Positions 33,975 through 43,679 are shown, numbered from the stretch's first letter. The stretch is 64,000 nucleotides of DNA from Flavobacteriaceae bacterium (GCA_030538275.1 JAUNUH010000006.1:118548-182547); one strand, 5' to 3'. Notes: generated by a model from the sequence alone, not told the origin. Program-made: numbers and translations.

Positions 33975-35390
33975 ATGCCTTCAATGGATCTTCGAAATAT
34001 CACAATTTTTGTTTTTTGTGGTTTATTATTATGTATTGGATTTTCGTGTCGCAAAGATTTGGAATTTGAAACATCCTCTTCTGCTTTGAGGTTCAGCAAA
34101 GACACGGTTTTTTTGGATACAATTTTTACACGTTCCAATTCAGAGACTTATTTACTCAAAGTTTACAATCCAAGCCAACAAGACATCTCTCTTTCAGAAA
34201 TTTATCTCAATAAAAGATTTTCATCAGCTTTTCGCATCAATGTAGATGGAAGAAGTGGATTTGAATTTGCCAACATTCCATTACGTGCGCAAGACAGTCT
34301 CATGATTTTTGTAGAAGCCGCCATAGACACAGGAAATCAAGATTGGATAGAAGAAGACGAAATCGTTTTTACGGATTCTAATCAAAAAGTAAAACTTTTG
34401 GCCTTGGCAGAAGAGTCTACCTATTATTACGCAGCCTCTGGAGACGATTTTTTACTCTTAAATAATGATACTGAATGGAATAACTCTTCTTCAAGAGTAA
34501 TTTATGGACATATAAAATTGGCTCCCCAAAAAAGATTAACCATTCATGAAGGAACTAAAGTATATTTTCATCATAACAGCTCGCTCACTATAGAATCTGG
34601 AGCCAGTTTGCATCTAAATGGAAGTCTGGAACAGCCTATTGTAATTCGAGGCGATAGGCATGACGCACGATATGACACTTTGCCGAAGCAATGGAATTCT
34701 ATTAGATTAAATGAAGCAGAACTTATTACAAATCACGCGGTTATAAAGGGCGGAACCCAAGGATTAAATTTAATAAATTCTACGGCGCAAATTCATAATA
34801 CACAAATTTACAATATGTCCTCTAGTGGAATTTTGGCTGTGAATTCAGAAATAAATGCTTCCAACCTTGTGATTTCTGATGCGGGTGACGCGTGTTTAAA
34901 AGTAGAAAAAGGTGGAAATTATAACTTTTATTATTCTTCTTTTGCCAACAATTGGGTAAGTGGTGCTGTGGGAATATCTGGATATAATATTCCTGCCTAT
35001 CTATCCAACTACCGTGTTTTGTATGATGCCAACGGAATTGAAACGGGTACGGAATATGGGGATTTAAACGCGTTTTTTGCCAATTGTATTTTTTATGGTA
35101 AATACCCCAACGGAGTTGTTTTAGATCAGGAAGGCAGTCAAGGATTTAATTTTAATTTTCAAAATTGCCTCATCAAAAATGAAAATACCAACGAATTTGA
35201 CTTCTCTTCTTTCCATCCATTGACAGAAAATCCTGATTTTGTTTCTACGATATTTTCTCGTCAAGACCTTAGATTAAACGAAAATTCTCCCGCTCGAAAT
35301 CAGGGAAATTCTACATATAACTCGTATGCACCACGAGATATCAAAGGAAATTTGCGAGATAACACACCTAATATGGGAGCTTACGAATGA
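33975..35390 (+). CDS. Exported lipoprotein with right-handed beta-helix-like repeats
   Basis: A 471-residue protein. The hydrophobic N-terminus FVFCGLLLCIGFSC ends in a lipobox Cys, so it is exported and lipid-anchored. Residues 25-150 resemble an immunoglobulin-like sandwich; residues 160-440 contain short beta repeats with Asn/Ser turns (GGTQGLNLINSTAQIHNTQIYN) typical of parallel beta-helices. The end NTPNMGAYE is the common close of choice-of-anchor/beta-helix surface proteins. ATG 33975 or 33984 are both possible; TATATTTG lies at 33953-33960. Function unknown. Its stop overlaps the next ATG as ATGA. Confidence 0.85.
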   Translation: MPSMDLRNITIFVFCGLLLCIGFSCRKDLEFETSSSALRFSKDTVFLDTIFTRSNSETYLLKVYNPSQQDISLSEIYLNKRFSSAFRINVDGRSGFEFANIPLRAQDSLMIFVEAAIDTGNQDWIEEDEIVFTDSNQKVKLLALAEESTYYYAASGDDFLLLNNDTEWNNSSSRVIYGHIKLAPQKRLTIHEGTKVYFHHNSSLTIESGASLHLNGSLEQPIVIRGDRHDARYDTLPKQWNSIRLNEAELITNHAVIKGGTQGLNLINSTAQIHNTQIYNMSSSGILAVNSEINASNLVISDAGDACLKVEKGGNYNFYYSSFANNWVSGAVGISGYNIPAYLSNYRVLYDANGIETGTEYGDLNAFFANCIFYGKYPNGVVLDQEGSQGFNFNFQNCLIKNENTNEFDFSSFHPLTENPDFVSTIFSRQDLRLNENSPARNQGNSTYNSYAPRDIKGNLRDNTPNMGAYE

Positions 35391-35740
35391 ATTTGGACAA
35401 TTTAATACAAATTTGTGAAGAATTTCCTTCTGTGAATCACGATATCAAATGGGGTAATCACCTTTGTTATACCATAGGTGAAAAAATTTTTATCATTATT
35501 TCTTTAGATGAAGATCCAATCTCTGCCTCTTTTAAAGTCACACCAGAAGATTTTGAAATTTTATGCGATAAAAACGGAGTAAAACAAGCACCTCATTTGG
35601 CAAGAAACCAATGGGTTATGATCGAGGATATTTCAGAATTTACGACCTCTGAATGGTCTGAATTTATTCGAAATTCTTATAAATTAATTTCGGCTAAATT
35701 AAGTCTTAAAAAGCAAAAAGAATTAGGCACAAACATTTGA
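35387..35740 (+). CDS. MmcQ/YjbR family protein
   Basis: A 117-residue protein of the MmcQ/YjbR (CyaY-like fold) family: NHDIKWGNHLCYTIGEKIFIII, then SASFKVTPEDFEILC and the end SYKLISAKLSLKKQK. Members are often called DNA-binding but the function is not settled. It is translationally coupled to the preceding lipoprotein gene through an ATGA overlap and is convergent with the rluD-like gene 21 bases away. Confidence 0.92.
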   Translation: MNLDNLIQICEEFPSVNHDIKWGNHLCYTIGEKIFIIISLDEDPISASFKVTPEDFEILCDKNGVKQAPHLARNQWVMIEDISEFTTSEWSEFIRNSYKLISAKLSLKKQKELGTNI

Positions 35741-35761
35741 ATTTCAATCATTTGATTTGTA

Positions 35762-36796
35762 TTAATTAAATTCAGAATAATTTCGCCATTTTTCTAGCAA
35801 TGCCGTAAGATCCTCTGGCTCTGGAGATTCAAAATACATTTCCTTTGCCGTTACAGGATGTTCAAAACCCAAAGTTTTGGCATGTAATGCCTGTCTTGGA
35901 CAAATGGCAAAACAATTTTCTACAAATTGCTTATATTTTGTAAAAGTCGTTCCTTTCAAGATTTTATTTCCGCCATATCTTTCATCATTAAACAGCGTAT
36001 GGCCAATAAATTTCATATGAGCACGAATTTGATGTGTACGACCCGTTTCTAATTTACATTCTACCCAGGTTACATATCCCAATCGTTCAAGTACCTTATA
36101 ATGCGTTACCGCATGTTTTCCTTGACTTCCATCTTCAAAAACCGCCATTTGCATTCTATCCGTTGGATGTCTGCCAATATTTCCCATAATTGTACCCGAA
36201 TCATTCTCTATATTTCCCCAAACCAGCGCATTATACAATCGGTTTGTGGTTCTATTGTAGAATTGTTTGGCCAGATGGTTCATGGCAAAATCTGTTTTGG
36301 CAATTACAAGCAGACCACTTGTATCTTTGTCGATTCTATGGACCAATCCAGGACGATCAAATTCCTTATTTGCATTGGGTAAATTATCAAAATGAAACTT
36401 AAGCGCATTGACCAAAGTTCCAGAATAATTTCCATGTCCAGGGTGCACTACCATTCCTGGAGCTTTGTTCACGACAACCAATTCGTCATCTTCGTAAACA
36501 ATATCCAATGGAATATCTTGTGGGATAATTACATTTTCATGGGGTGGATAGGACAGTACAACTTTTACTTCATCGCCAGGTTTTACCTTATAATTAGGCT
36601 TCACAGCTATACCATTCACCTGAATATTACCAGCTTGCGCAGCATTTTGAATTTTACTGCGTGAGGTATTTTCAATAAAATTGAAAAGAAATTTATCTAC
36701 ACGTAACGGTGCTTGACCATGTCCAGCAACAAAACTATAATGCTCGAAAAATTCTTCTTCGTCCTCATTTTTATTTGAATTATCAAAATCTTTCAC
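35762..36796 (-). CDS. rluD: RluA/RluD family 23S rRNA pseudouridine synthase
   Basis: A 344-residue pseudouridine synthase. It carries an N-terminal S4 RNA-binding domain (about residues 30-95, KIQNAAQAGNIQVNG) and the catalytic domain with HRIDKDTSGLLVIAK, whose Asp is the nucleophile, and ETGRTHQIRAHM. Domain order fits RluD, which modifies helix 69 of 23S rRNA. It follows the PASTA gene by 3 bases and is in the same operon. Choice of RluD over RluC or RluA is by length and the usual Bacteroidota context. Confidence 0.9.
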   Translation of the reverse strand: MKDFDNSNKNEDEEEFFEHYSFVAGHGQAPLRVDKFLFNFIENTSRSKIQNAAQAGNIQVNGIAVKPNYKVKPGDEVKVVLSYPPHENVIIPQDIPLDIVYEDDELVVVNKAPGMVVHPGHGNYSGTLVNALKFHFDNLPNANKEFDRPGLVHRIDKDTSGLLVIAKTDFAMNHLAKQFYNRTTNRLYNALVWGNIENDSGTIMGNIGRHPTDRMQMAVFEDGSQGKHAVTHYKVLERLGYVTWVECKLETGRTHQIRAHMKFIGHTLFNDERYGGNKILKGTTFTKYKQFVENCFAICPRQALHAKTLGFEHPVTAKEMYFESPEPEDLTALLEKWRNYSEFN

Positions 36797-36799
36797 TTT

Positions 36800-37816
36800 T
36801 TATTCAATAGAAATTCCGGTAGTATCGATTCTAGGCCTCGTTGTACCTTGCGTAGAAGGTGTAGATTTGGGCTTATCATCTGGTCGCATACCCTGGTTTA
36901 TATTTTGATCATATTTCACTTGATTTCGAATTTCTTCTGGCAAATCACTGATATTTATACTTTTAGAACTTTCGATAGAATTATAAAATAATGAATCTTT
37001 TTCATCCAATTTTCGTCGATATACCAAATCCAATGAGTCTATTTGTCGTTTCAAACCTGCTCTGGTAGAAGTAGATAGCCACAAAGATACAGGCAATCCC
37101 TCGTCATACAAATCTAGTGGCGGCGGATCTTGATATACCACACGTAGCACGGCTGTATCTCTCACATTCCCAAAATAGTAGATTTGCCCCATATCAAAGA
37201 ACTGGTTTTTAAGAATTCGTCGAGCCTGTGTCAAAGACATACCTTCTACATTGGGAACAGGCATATCCATATTAAATCCACGACCCAAAATCAAATCCAC
37301 AACCGAACCTTTGGGCAGTAATTTTCCAGCTGGAATCGTATCACCACCATACAAAACAGCCAAAACTGCATCTTTTGCTGGATCTTCTATATATATTGTA
37401 TCGCCTACTACAAATCCGCGCATATGCAATTGCGTGAGCGCAAGTCGTTTAGACTTATCTATCAAATCTGGCAATTCTACGGGTCTCCACGTACTTGGAT
37501 TTGATTTGATGAAAATTCTTCTACCTGGTTTCACTTTTGCGCCAGCAGACGGAAAAAATTCCAGAATCGAAAAAGGAGGATGCTCTTCGGTAAATTTGAT
37601 ACTATCTACCTCGTACCTCAAATTCAATTCATCTAATTTTTTCATAGCTTGTTGTATCGTCAAATCAGACAAATCTGGTACAGAAACTTCTACACCATGA
37701 TTGGTAAATTCGTTCAAGAACTTAAACGACAAAAACCAAAGTCCAACAATTAAAGCAATTCCAAGTACAATACTAAGCCATAATTTCCAGCTAATGAGTG
37801 CTTTGAAAAAATTCAT
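36800..37816 (-). CDS. Membrane-anchored PASTA-domain protein
   Basis: A 338-residue protein with a short cytoplasmic start, one membrane helix (about residues 11-31, WLSIVLGIALIVGLWFL) and three PASTA repeats (about 40-110, 112-183, 185-255; for example VPDLSDLTIQQAMKKLDELNL and VPNVEGMSLTQARRIL). A polar, Pro/Thr-rich tail follows. Unlike PASTA kinases or penicillin-binding proteins it has no catalytic domain. A role in sensing or binding cell-wall precursors is plausible. A TATCTTTG box (37841-37834) lies 18 bases before the ATG. rluD follows in the same operon; ddl diverges. Confidence 0.92.
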   Translation of the reverse strand: MNFFKALISWKLWLSIVLGIALIVGLWFLSFKFLNEFTNHGVEVSVPDLSDLTIQQAMKKLDELNLRYEVDSIKFTEEHPPFSILEFFPSAGAKVKPGRRIFIKSNPSTWRPVELPDLIDKSKRLALTQLHMRGFVVGDTIYIEDPAKDAVLAVLYGGDTIPAGKLLPKGSVVDLILGRGFNMDMPVPNVEGMSLTQARRILKNQFFDMGQIYYFGNVRDTAVLRVVYQDPPPLDLYDEGLPVSLWLSTSTRAGLKRQIDSLDLVYRRKLDEKDSLFYNSIESSKSINISDLPEEIRNQVKYDQNINQGMRPDDKPKSTPSTQGTTRPRIDTTGISIE

Positions 37817-37914
37817 AGGTTTTGAATAAAGAGCAAAGATAAAAATTTACGTAATGATTGTATGCTTTCAAGTATATTCTAAGAGAAATATTTAATTTTA
37901 TCAAAAAATTTGAT

Positions 37915-38898
37915 ATGAAAAAAGTAGCCGTTGTGATGGGTGGATATTCTGATGAGTATAAGGTTTCGCTCAAATCGGGTCAATTGATTTTTGATAGTAT
38001 CGACCGTGAAAAATATCTTCCATACAAAGTACATATTCTAAAAGGTGAATGGTATGTTTTAATTAATGAGACGAAATATACCATAAATAAGGGTGATTTT
38101 TCATTTTTTCTGAATGGTGTGAAAATTAAATTTGATGTAATTTTTAACATAATTCATGGAACACCAGGAGAAGATGGCTATTTACAAGCCTATTGGGATA
38201 TTTTAGAAATTCCATATACAGGTTGTAATCATTATTTATCTGCATTGACATTTAATAAAAAAGATACTTTGGCGGTTTTGTCCAAATATGAAATTCCCAT
38301 GGCAAAATCTGTTTATTTGAAAAAGAATGAAACCGCAGATATTGATTTTATCGTAAATAAATTGGGTTTGCCATGTTTTGTAAAGCCCAATCAATCGGGG
38401 TCGAGTTTGGGTATTACTAAAGTAAAATCCATAGATGAGTTCACAGCTGCATTTGTCAAGGCGTTTGCAGAGGATGATGAGATTTTGATTGAAGAATTTT
38501 TGGATGGAACTGAAGTGTCTGTGGGTGTTATTCAATATGATGACAAAATATTTGTGAGCGGCATTACAGAAATAGTTTCACATAATGAATTTTTTGATTT
38601 TGAGGCAAAATATGAAGGCGCTTCAGAAGAAATTACACCTGCAAGATTATCTGTTGAGCAAACAGAAAAAGTTAATGAAATTGCTAAAAAAGTATATAAT
38701 TCTCTTCGTATGAGTGGAATGAGCCGTAGTGAATATATTATTGTAAACGGAATTCCACATTTTATAGAAATGAATACCTTACCAGGTTTTTCTCCTGCCA
38801 GTATTTTACCCCAACAATTACAGTATTCGGGAATTTCTATTTCTGATTTTGTGAGTTCTGAATTGGAAACAGCCATCTTGAAAAAGCCTAGTAAATAG
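37915..38898 (+). CDS. ddl: D-alanine--D-alanine ligase
   Basis: A 327-residue ATP-grasp ligase that makes D-Ala-D-Ala for peptidoglycan. Seen are VVMGGYSDEYKVSLKSGQ, HGTPGEDGYLQAYWDILEIPYTG, FVKPNQSGSSLGITKV and the metal/ATP site FIEMNTLPGFSPASILPQQ. The ATG at 37915 gives the standard N-terminus MKKVAVVMGG; the longer frame from 37858 lies in the promoter region. It is divergent from the PASTA-protein operon, and both concern the cell wall. Confidence 0.96.
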   Translation: MKKVAVVMGGYSDEYKVSLKSGQLIFDSIDREKYLPYKVHILKGEWYVLINETKYTINKGDFSFFLNGVKIKFDVIFNIIHGTPGEDGYLQAYWDILEIPYTGCNHYLSALTFNKKDTLAVLSKYEIPMAKSVYLKKNETADIDFIVNKLGLPCFVKPNQSGSSLGITKVKSIDEFTAAFVKAFAEDDEILIEEFLDGTEVSVGVIQYDDKIFVSGITEIVSHNEFFDFEAKYEGASEEITPARLSVEQTEKVNEIAKKVYNSLRMSGMSRSEYIIVNGIPHFIEMNTLPGFSPASILPQQLQYSGISISDFVSSELETAILKKPSK

Positions 38899-38965
38899 TT
38901 ATTTATTAATAATTAAATATCGCTTTGAAAAGAATGTCATTAAAATAAAATTAATATCGAGGCAT

Positions 38966-39195
38966 AATAGAATCGAAGCCTGCGACAGCGATTGAAACGG
39001 ATATCCTTTGCGGCTCATCTGCCAAACAAACTGCGGCATACAGACTTTGAAGAATTGAAAAGTCTGTATGCCGGAGTTTGTGCAGATGAGCCGTAAAGAT
39101 AGAAGTGGAAAGCGCGGCCAGGCACGTCAAAGCAGCAAGAAATACTTGAATTTGGCTAGAAATTAAGACTTTGACGTGCCGGGGTTCGCCCAAAA
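38966..39195. repeat. Structured intergenic element A (two long hairpins in a conserved core)
   Basis: The 361-base gap between ddl and ffh holds no gene; its GC is higher than the surroundings. A GCGACAGCG-containing 5' arm leads to a long hairpin (39011-39093; paired blocks of 12, 6 and 15 bp) that opens with ATC-C-TTT opposite AAAGAT, leaving one bulged C. Then comes AGCGCGGCCA and a second hairpin with a perfect 12-bp stem GGCACGTCAAAG / CTTTGACGTGCC (39121-39132 with 39169-39180), followed by TTCGCCC. The same plan recurs in element B (52084-52312) with different stem sequences. Likely a structured RNA or a REP-like mobile repeat. Orientation is given as on the plus strand. Confidence 0.7.
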
Positions 39196-39259
39196 AAACC
39201 CATATATCATTCGCTAAATTTTTTGTATTTTTGCCATCCTATAAAAATTAGAATTAAAG

Positions 39260-40600
39260 ATGTTTCAAAATCTTCAGGATAAACTAGATAAAGCTCTTCA
39301 CACGCTCAAAGGTCATGGACAGATCTCTGAAATAAATGTGGCAGAAACGATGAAAGAAATTCGTCGTGCGTTGGTGGATGCGGATGTGAGTTACAAGGTG
39401 GCCAAGGAATTTACCAACGAGGTCAAGGAAAAAGCGATGGGTCAAAATGTACTTACGACGCTGAATCCAGGGCAATTGATGACCAAAATTGTTCATGACG
39501 AAATGGCGGAATTGATGGGTGGAACCACCGCAGAATTGAATTTGTCTGAAAATCCTACTTTGATTTTGATTGCCGGATTACAAGGATCGGGTAAAACGAC
39601 TTTTTCGGGCAAACTCGCCAGTTATCTAAAAACTAAAAAAGGAAAAAATCCATTGTTGGTTGCAGGAGATGTCTATCGACCAGCGGCTATAGACCAGTTG
39701 AAGGTTTTGGGCGAGCAGGTAAAAGTTCCGGTTTATACTGAAGAGGGGAATAATAAACCGGTAGAAATTGCACAAAATGCCTTGAAATTTGCACGAGAAA
39801 ATCGACATAATGTTGTGATTTTTGATACTGCAGGTCGTTTGGCTGTGGATTCATTTATGATGAATGAAATTAGGAATGTGCATGCCGCCATTAAGCCTAC
39901 AGAAACGCTTTTTGTCGTGGATTCTATGACGGGACAAGATGCGGTGAATACGGCAAAAGCCTTCAATGATGTGTTGAATTACGATGGTGTGGTGCTTACC
40001 AAATTGGACGGTGATACGCGTGGTGGTGCAGCTTTGACGATAAGAACTGTTGTAGATAAACCCATCAAATTTATTTCTACCGGAGAAAAAATGGATGCGT
40101 TGGATGTTTTTCATCCCAATCGTATGGCCGACAGGATATTGGGCATGGGTGATGTTATCTCTTTGGTGGAACGTGCGCAAGAACAGTTTGACGAAGAGGA
40201 AGCCAAGCGTTTACAGAAGAAAATTGCAAAGAATAAATTTGATTTTAATGATTTTTTAAAGCAAATCAACCAAATCAAGCGAATGGGAAATATGAAGGAT
40301 TTATTGGGTATGATTCCTGGCGCTGGAAAGGCTTTGAAAGATATTGATATTGACGATGATGCGTTCAAATATGTAGAAGCCATAATATATTCTATGACGC
40401 CACAGGAGCGCGAAAATCCTGATATTATAGACGCTAGCCGCAAACGTCGAATTGCTAAAGGCTGCGGACGCTCTGTACAAGATGTGAATCAATTGCTTAA
40501 GCAATTTAGTCAGATGGGAAAAATGATGAAATTTATGCAGACTTCCCAAGGAAAAAATATGATGAAAATGATGGGCAATAAAATGCCTGGCATGAATTAA
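39260..40600 (+). CDS. ffh: Signal recognition particle protein Ffh
   Basis: A 446-residue SRP54 GTPase that targets nascent membrane proteins. N domain first, then the G domain with GLQGSGKTT (residues 106-114), DTAGRL and TKLDGDTRGG, then the methionine-rich M domain ending KMMKMMGNKMPGMN. The RNA-binding loop normally written GSG reads KGCGRSVQDVN here, so Ser is replaced by Cys. A TATTTTTG box lies about 30 bases upstream. Length is normal. Confidence 0.97.
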   Translation: MFQNLQDKLDKALHTLKGHGQISEINVAETMKEIRRALVDADVSYKVAKEFTNEVKEKAMGQNVLTTLNPGQLMTKIVHDEMAELMGGTTAELNLSENPTLILIAGLQGSGKTTFSGKLASYLKTKKGKNPLLVAGDVYRPAAIDQLKVLGEQVKVPVYTEEGNNKPVEIAQNALKFARENRHNVVIFDTAGRLAVDSFMMNEIRNVHAAIKPTETLFVVDSMTGQDAVNTAKAFNDVLNYDGVVLTKLDGDTRGGAALTIRTVVDKPIKFISTGEKMDALDVFHPNRMADRILGMGDVISLVERAQEQFDEEEAKRLQKKIAKNKFDFNDFLKQINQIKRMGNMKDLLGMIPGAGKALKDIDIDDDAFKYVEAIIYSMTPQERENPDIIDASRKRRIAKGCGRSVQDVNQLLKQFSQMGKMMKFMQTSQGKNMMKMMGNKMPGMN

Positions 40601-40630
40601 TTTCTACCCGAAATTGAAAAATTATAGATT

Positions 40631-41020
40631 ATGAAACAACTAGTATTGATTGTAGGAACGTTTTATGGCATGTTGTCTATTGTTTTGGGTGCATTCGGAG
40701 CGCATCTTTTCAAGCAAATATTATCTCAAGCAAAATTAGAAAGCTTTGAAGTTGGTGTGCGATATATGATGTATAGTGCTTTGTTGTTGTTGATTATCGG
40801 ATTTTTCATGGATTTCAATACTGGAATAGAAAAAAGTGCTGCAAGATTGATTATGGTGGGTACCTTTATGTTTTCGGTAAGTATATTTTTACTTGCATTT
40901 TCTGAAAAGTATAATCTGCCAACGTCATTTTTAGGGCCAATAACACCTGCTGGTGGATTTTTGATGATCATCGGATGGGGCATGATTTTATATTATTTTA
41001 TTCGATATTTCAAAGCTTAA
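40631..41020 (+). CDS. DUF423 family small membrane protein
   Basis: A 129-residue inner-membrane protein with four helices and the DUF423 start GTFYGMLSIVLGAFGAHLFK and end GPITPAGGFLMIIGWGMILYYF. The family (E. coli YgdD) has no known function. It lies 30 bases after ffh on the same strand and is followed by a strong terminator, so it is probably the last gene of the ffh transcript. Confidence 0.93.
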   Translation: MKQLVLIVGTFYGMLSIVLGAFGAHLFKQILSQAKLESFEVGVRYMMYSALLLLIIGFFMDFNTGIEKSAARLIMVGTFMFSVSIFLLAFSEKYNLPTSFLGPITPAGGFLMIIGWGMILYYFIRYFKA

Positions 41021-41036
41021 ATTTCTATTAAAAATT

Positions 41037-41076
41037 AAAAAATCCACAAGAAAATTTCTATTCTTGTGGATTTTTT
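41037..41076. terminator. Bidirectional terminator
   Basis: A 16-bp stem (AAAAAATCCACAAGAA with TTCTTGTGGATTTTTT, 41037-41052 and 41061-41076) between the convergent DUF423 and ZIP genes; T-tracts on both sides. Confidence 0.88.
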
Positions 41077-41117
41077 AATTTATTTTGAATAATTATTTCT
41101 AATTCTATCAGAAATCA

Positions 41118-41795
41118 CTAATGTTGATGCAGGGTGAGATAGGCTAACAAAAATCCTAAAACCAGTGCCAAAAATTTTCTTATCTTCATTTTATGTCCAT
41201 CAGCACTTTCAAAAATAATCACGGTGGATATATGCAGAAAAATACCAGCCACAATAGCCAAAATAGGCTGAAACCATCGCTCATCCAGTCCATCACCAAT
41301 CCAAAATCCTAAAGGACTGGCCAAGGCAAATAAACTCATGAATGATAATTGTTTCTTAAGATTGGGCGTTAAATCGGCAATAAATAAAAATAAAATCAAT
41401 GCTACTGGAATTTTATGTACCACAATGGCCATAAGAAGATGATTCGTATCATCGTTGCTAATGGGCATTCCCTCGATAAAAGCATGTAAAAAAAGCCCTA
41501 TAAAAATGGCCAATGGGAATTGTGAATGTTCATGTTGGTGAAAATGACCGTGTTCCGCACCTTGTGTTATGTTTTCTAATAAAATCTGAATAAAAACACC
41601 CAACAGAACAAATAAGCCCAAATGAATAGGATAATCTGCTTGGAAAATTTGAGGAAAAATCTCCAAAACTGTAATAGTTAATAAAAAAGCTCCGCTGAAT
41701 GTAAGCAAAATACGCTGAACAGCCAGAGATTTTCTAAATATCACGCCTAAGACGGTTCCTATAATAACACTGGTAATGAGAATAACGGCCGTCAT
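41118..41795 (-). CDS. ZIP family metal transporter
   Basis: A 225-residue membrane protein with about seven helices. It has the histidine-rich loop GAEHGHFHQHEHSQ, the metal-site helices HAFIEGMPIS and VHKIPVALILFLF, and a short length typical of bacterial ZIP transporters, which import Zn2+ or other divalent metals. TACATTTG (41858-41851) is a likely -7 box about 55 bases upstream. It stands alone between argH and a terminator. Confidence 0.92.
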   Translation of the reverse strand: MTAVILITSVIIGTVLGVIFRKSLAVQRILLTFSGAFLLTITVLEIFPQIFQADYPIHLGLFVLLGVFIQILLENITQGAEHGHFHQHEHSQFPLAIFIGLFLHAFIEGMPISNDDTNHLLMAIVVHKIPVALILFLFIADLTPNLKKQLSFMSLFALASPLGFWIGDGLDERWFQPILAIVAGIFLHISTVIIFESADGHKMKIRKFLALVLGFLLAYLTLHQH

Positions 41796-41862
41796 GGTAA
41801 CAAAAAAAATGGAATTGAATTCAAAGAAATTGTTTGCATTGTAATAGATGCAAATGTAAAGT

Positions 41863-43149
41863 TTATTTCAGATTAAAAGCATTTACTTTGTTTCGAATTA
41901 ATTCGATTCCCAGATTATGAACCGAGCCAGCATGACTGGTTTTGAAATCCTTATGAGGCTGGTAACTTCCGTCTTGAACAGATAAACCCACCTCTTTGTA
42001 CGCATCTCTGAAGGGCGTTCCTGTTTGAATCAGATGGCTTATATTCTCTACGGTGTAAATACTATCATATTTCTCCTGATTCATAAACCCCTCATTTACT
42101 TCAAGTTGTGGCAAAGCAAAAATCAAAATGTCCAAAATATCCACAAACTGCATCATAGGCTCGAACAATATTTCTTTCAAAATCTGAAAATCACGGTGAT
42201 ATCCACTTGGCAAATTATTGATACACATCATAATATCATTTGGCAAGGCTTGTAAACGGTTACAATGCGCACGTGTCAATTCGAAAACATCTGGATTCTT
42301 TTTATGAGGCATAATGCTGGAGCCAGTTGTCATTTCATCGGGTAATTTCACAAACGCCATATCTTGGCTGTTGTACATTACCAAATCATAGGATAATTTG
42401 GACAAAGTTCCCGCAATCATAGCCAAAGCCATGGCAACCGCTTTTTCGGTTTTTCCTCGTAACATTTGAGCTCCGACGGAAGAAACGGCCATATTGGCAA
42501 AACCCAATTCTTCAGTAGTCATTTCACGGTTCACAGGAAAACTTGTACCAAAGCCAGCTCCAGAGCCTAATGGATTCTGATCTGCGATATGATACGCTGC
42601 TTTTACAAACGCCAAATCTGATAGTAAGTTTTCCGCATAAGCTGTAAACCACAAACCGAAACTGCTGGGCATCGCCGCCTGAAAATGCGTATAACCAGGT
42701 AACAAATCACTTTTATGCACTTTTGCTTTTTCAAGTAAAACATCAATCAGTTGAATTACTTTGTTTGATATATTTTCTAAATAATCTTTTTGAAACAACT
42801 GTAGAGCCACGAGAACTTGGTCGTTACGTGATCGAGCCGTATGAATTTTCTTTCCCGCCTCACCTGTTTTTTCGATTAATTTTGATTCTATTTTGGAGTG
42901 AACGTCTTCAAAATTATCTTCGATTTCAAAATTTCCATTTTCATAATCAACTAATAATTCGTTCAATGCATATTGCAATGCGTTATTTTCATCTGTGGAC
43001 AACAAACCCACGGATTCCAACATATTTGCCTGCGCCTTGGATGCCAGCAAATCATGTTTTGCGATGTACATATCTAGGATTCTGTCTTTTCCGACTGTGA
43101 AATTTTCTATTTTTTTATCCACAGTAAATCCCTTATCCCATAGTTTCAT
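41863..43149 (-). CDS. argH: Argininosuccinate lyase
   Basis: A 428-residue enzyme of the fumarase/aspartase superfamily that splits argininosuccinate into arginine and fumarate. Visible are HTARSRNDQVLVALQLF, YTHFQAAMPSSFG and the superfamily loop GSSIMPHKKNPD (276-287) with the catalytic serine. The start at 43149 gives MKLWDKGF; TACCTTTG (43178-43171) just upstream is a good -7 box and excludes the longer frame from 43173. Other arg genes are not nearby, and it stands alone. Confidence 0.96.
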   Translation of the reverse strand: MKLWDKGFTVDKKIENFTVGKDRILDMYIAKHDLLASKAQANMLESVGLLSTDENNALQYALNELLVDYENGNFEIEDNFEDVHSKIESKLIEKTGEAGKKIHTARSRNDQVLVALQLFQKDYLENISNKVIQLIDVLLEKAKVHKSDLLPGYTHFQAAMPSSFGLWFTAYAENLLSDLAFVKAAYHIADQNPLGSGAGFGTSFPVNREMTTEELGFANMAVSSVGAQMLRGKTEKAVAMALAMIAGTLSKLSYDLVMYNSQDMAFVKLPDEMTTGSSIMPHKKNPDVFELTRAHCNRLQALPNDIMMCINNLPSGYHRDFQILKEILFEPMMQFVDILDILIFALPQLEVNEGFMNQEKYDSIYTVENISHLIQTGTPFRDAYKEVGLSVQDGSYQPHKDFKTSHAGSVHNLGIELIRNKVNAFNLK

Positions 43150-43211
43150 GATATAAATTTTGAAGTTTTTCAAAGGTATGAAAAAGTATATTTTTCTCTA
43201 TTTAAATGAGA

Positions 43212-43679
43212 TTAATTTTTCAATCTTTGGTAAAAATTAAAGGCTTTAAAGCCAATAACCTTTATTTTAGAACTTTCGGAATGATTGGGATTAATCAAAT
43301 AATTAAACTCCTTTTCTACAAGGCTGCTGGGAATTTTCAAAACGGCAGCTTCATTATATCGAACAAATTGATTTCCAATAAATTGCGATTGTTTAGAAGG
43401 CGGTTTAGCATTCCAATTTTTGGGTAAATCTTTTCTTGAAATTTCCAGGATTTTAACCGAATCAGCAATTTCGATTTCCACCATCAACCTGTCAGACGGA
43501 AGTTCAAGACGCAAATCCAAATGCACCGAAACTTCTAGCATGGCTAGGGCACGCGATTCCGCAGTATAAACCAGAAAAGTTCCGAAACTATTCCAGCGTG
43601 AACCATCAGAAAGCGAAACCCCGATTCCACGAAGTGTGTCTTTAAGATATCTTTCCCGTTCGATTCTGAAAACACGCAT
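43212..43679 (-). CDS. RES-domain toxin (NAD+ phosphorylase family)
   Basis: A 155-residue RES protein. The domain starts at FRIERERYLKD, and the motif DGSRWNSFGTFLVYTAESRALAMLEVSVH carries the Arg, Tyr and Glu positions characteristic of RES toxins (MbcT/ParT type), which degrade or modify NAD+ or transfer ADP-ribose. It begins at the stop codon of the upstream antitoxin gene (TAATG, one base shared), as in type II toxin-antitoxin pairs. Sequence gives no sign of inactivation. Confidence 0.9.
   Translation of the reverse strand: MRVFRIERERYLKDTLRGIGVSLSDGSRWNSFGTFLVYTAESRALAMLEVSVHLDLRLELPSDRLMVEIEIADSVKILEISRKDLPKNWNAKPPSKQSQFIGNQFVRYNEAAVLKIPSSLVEKEFNYLINPNHSESSKIKVIGFKAFNFYQRLKN

Noticed and set aside
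38951..39193. An 80-codon minus-strand frame across element A
   Set aside because: It runs straight through two long palindromes and has no family resemblance; the DNA is better explained by the structured element.
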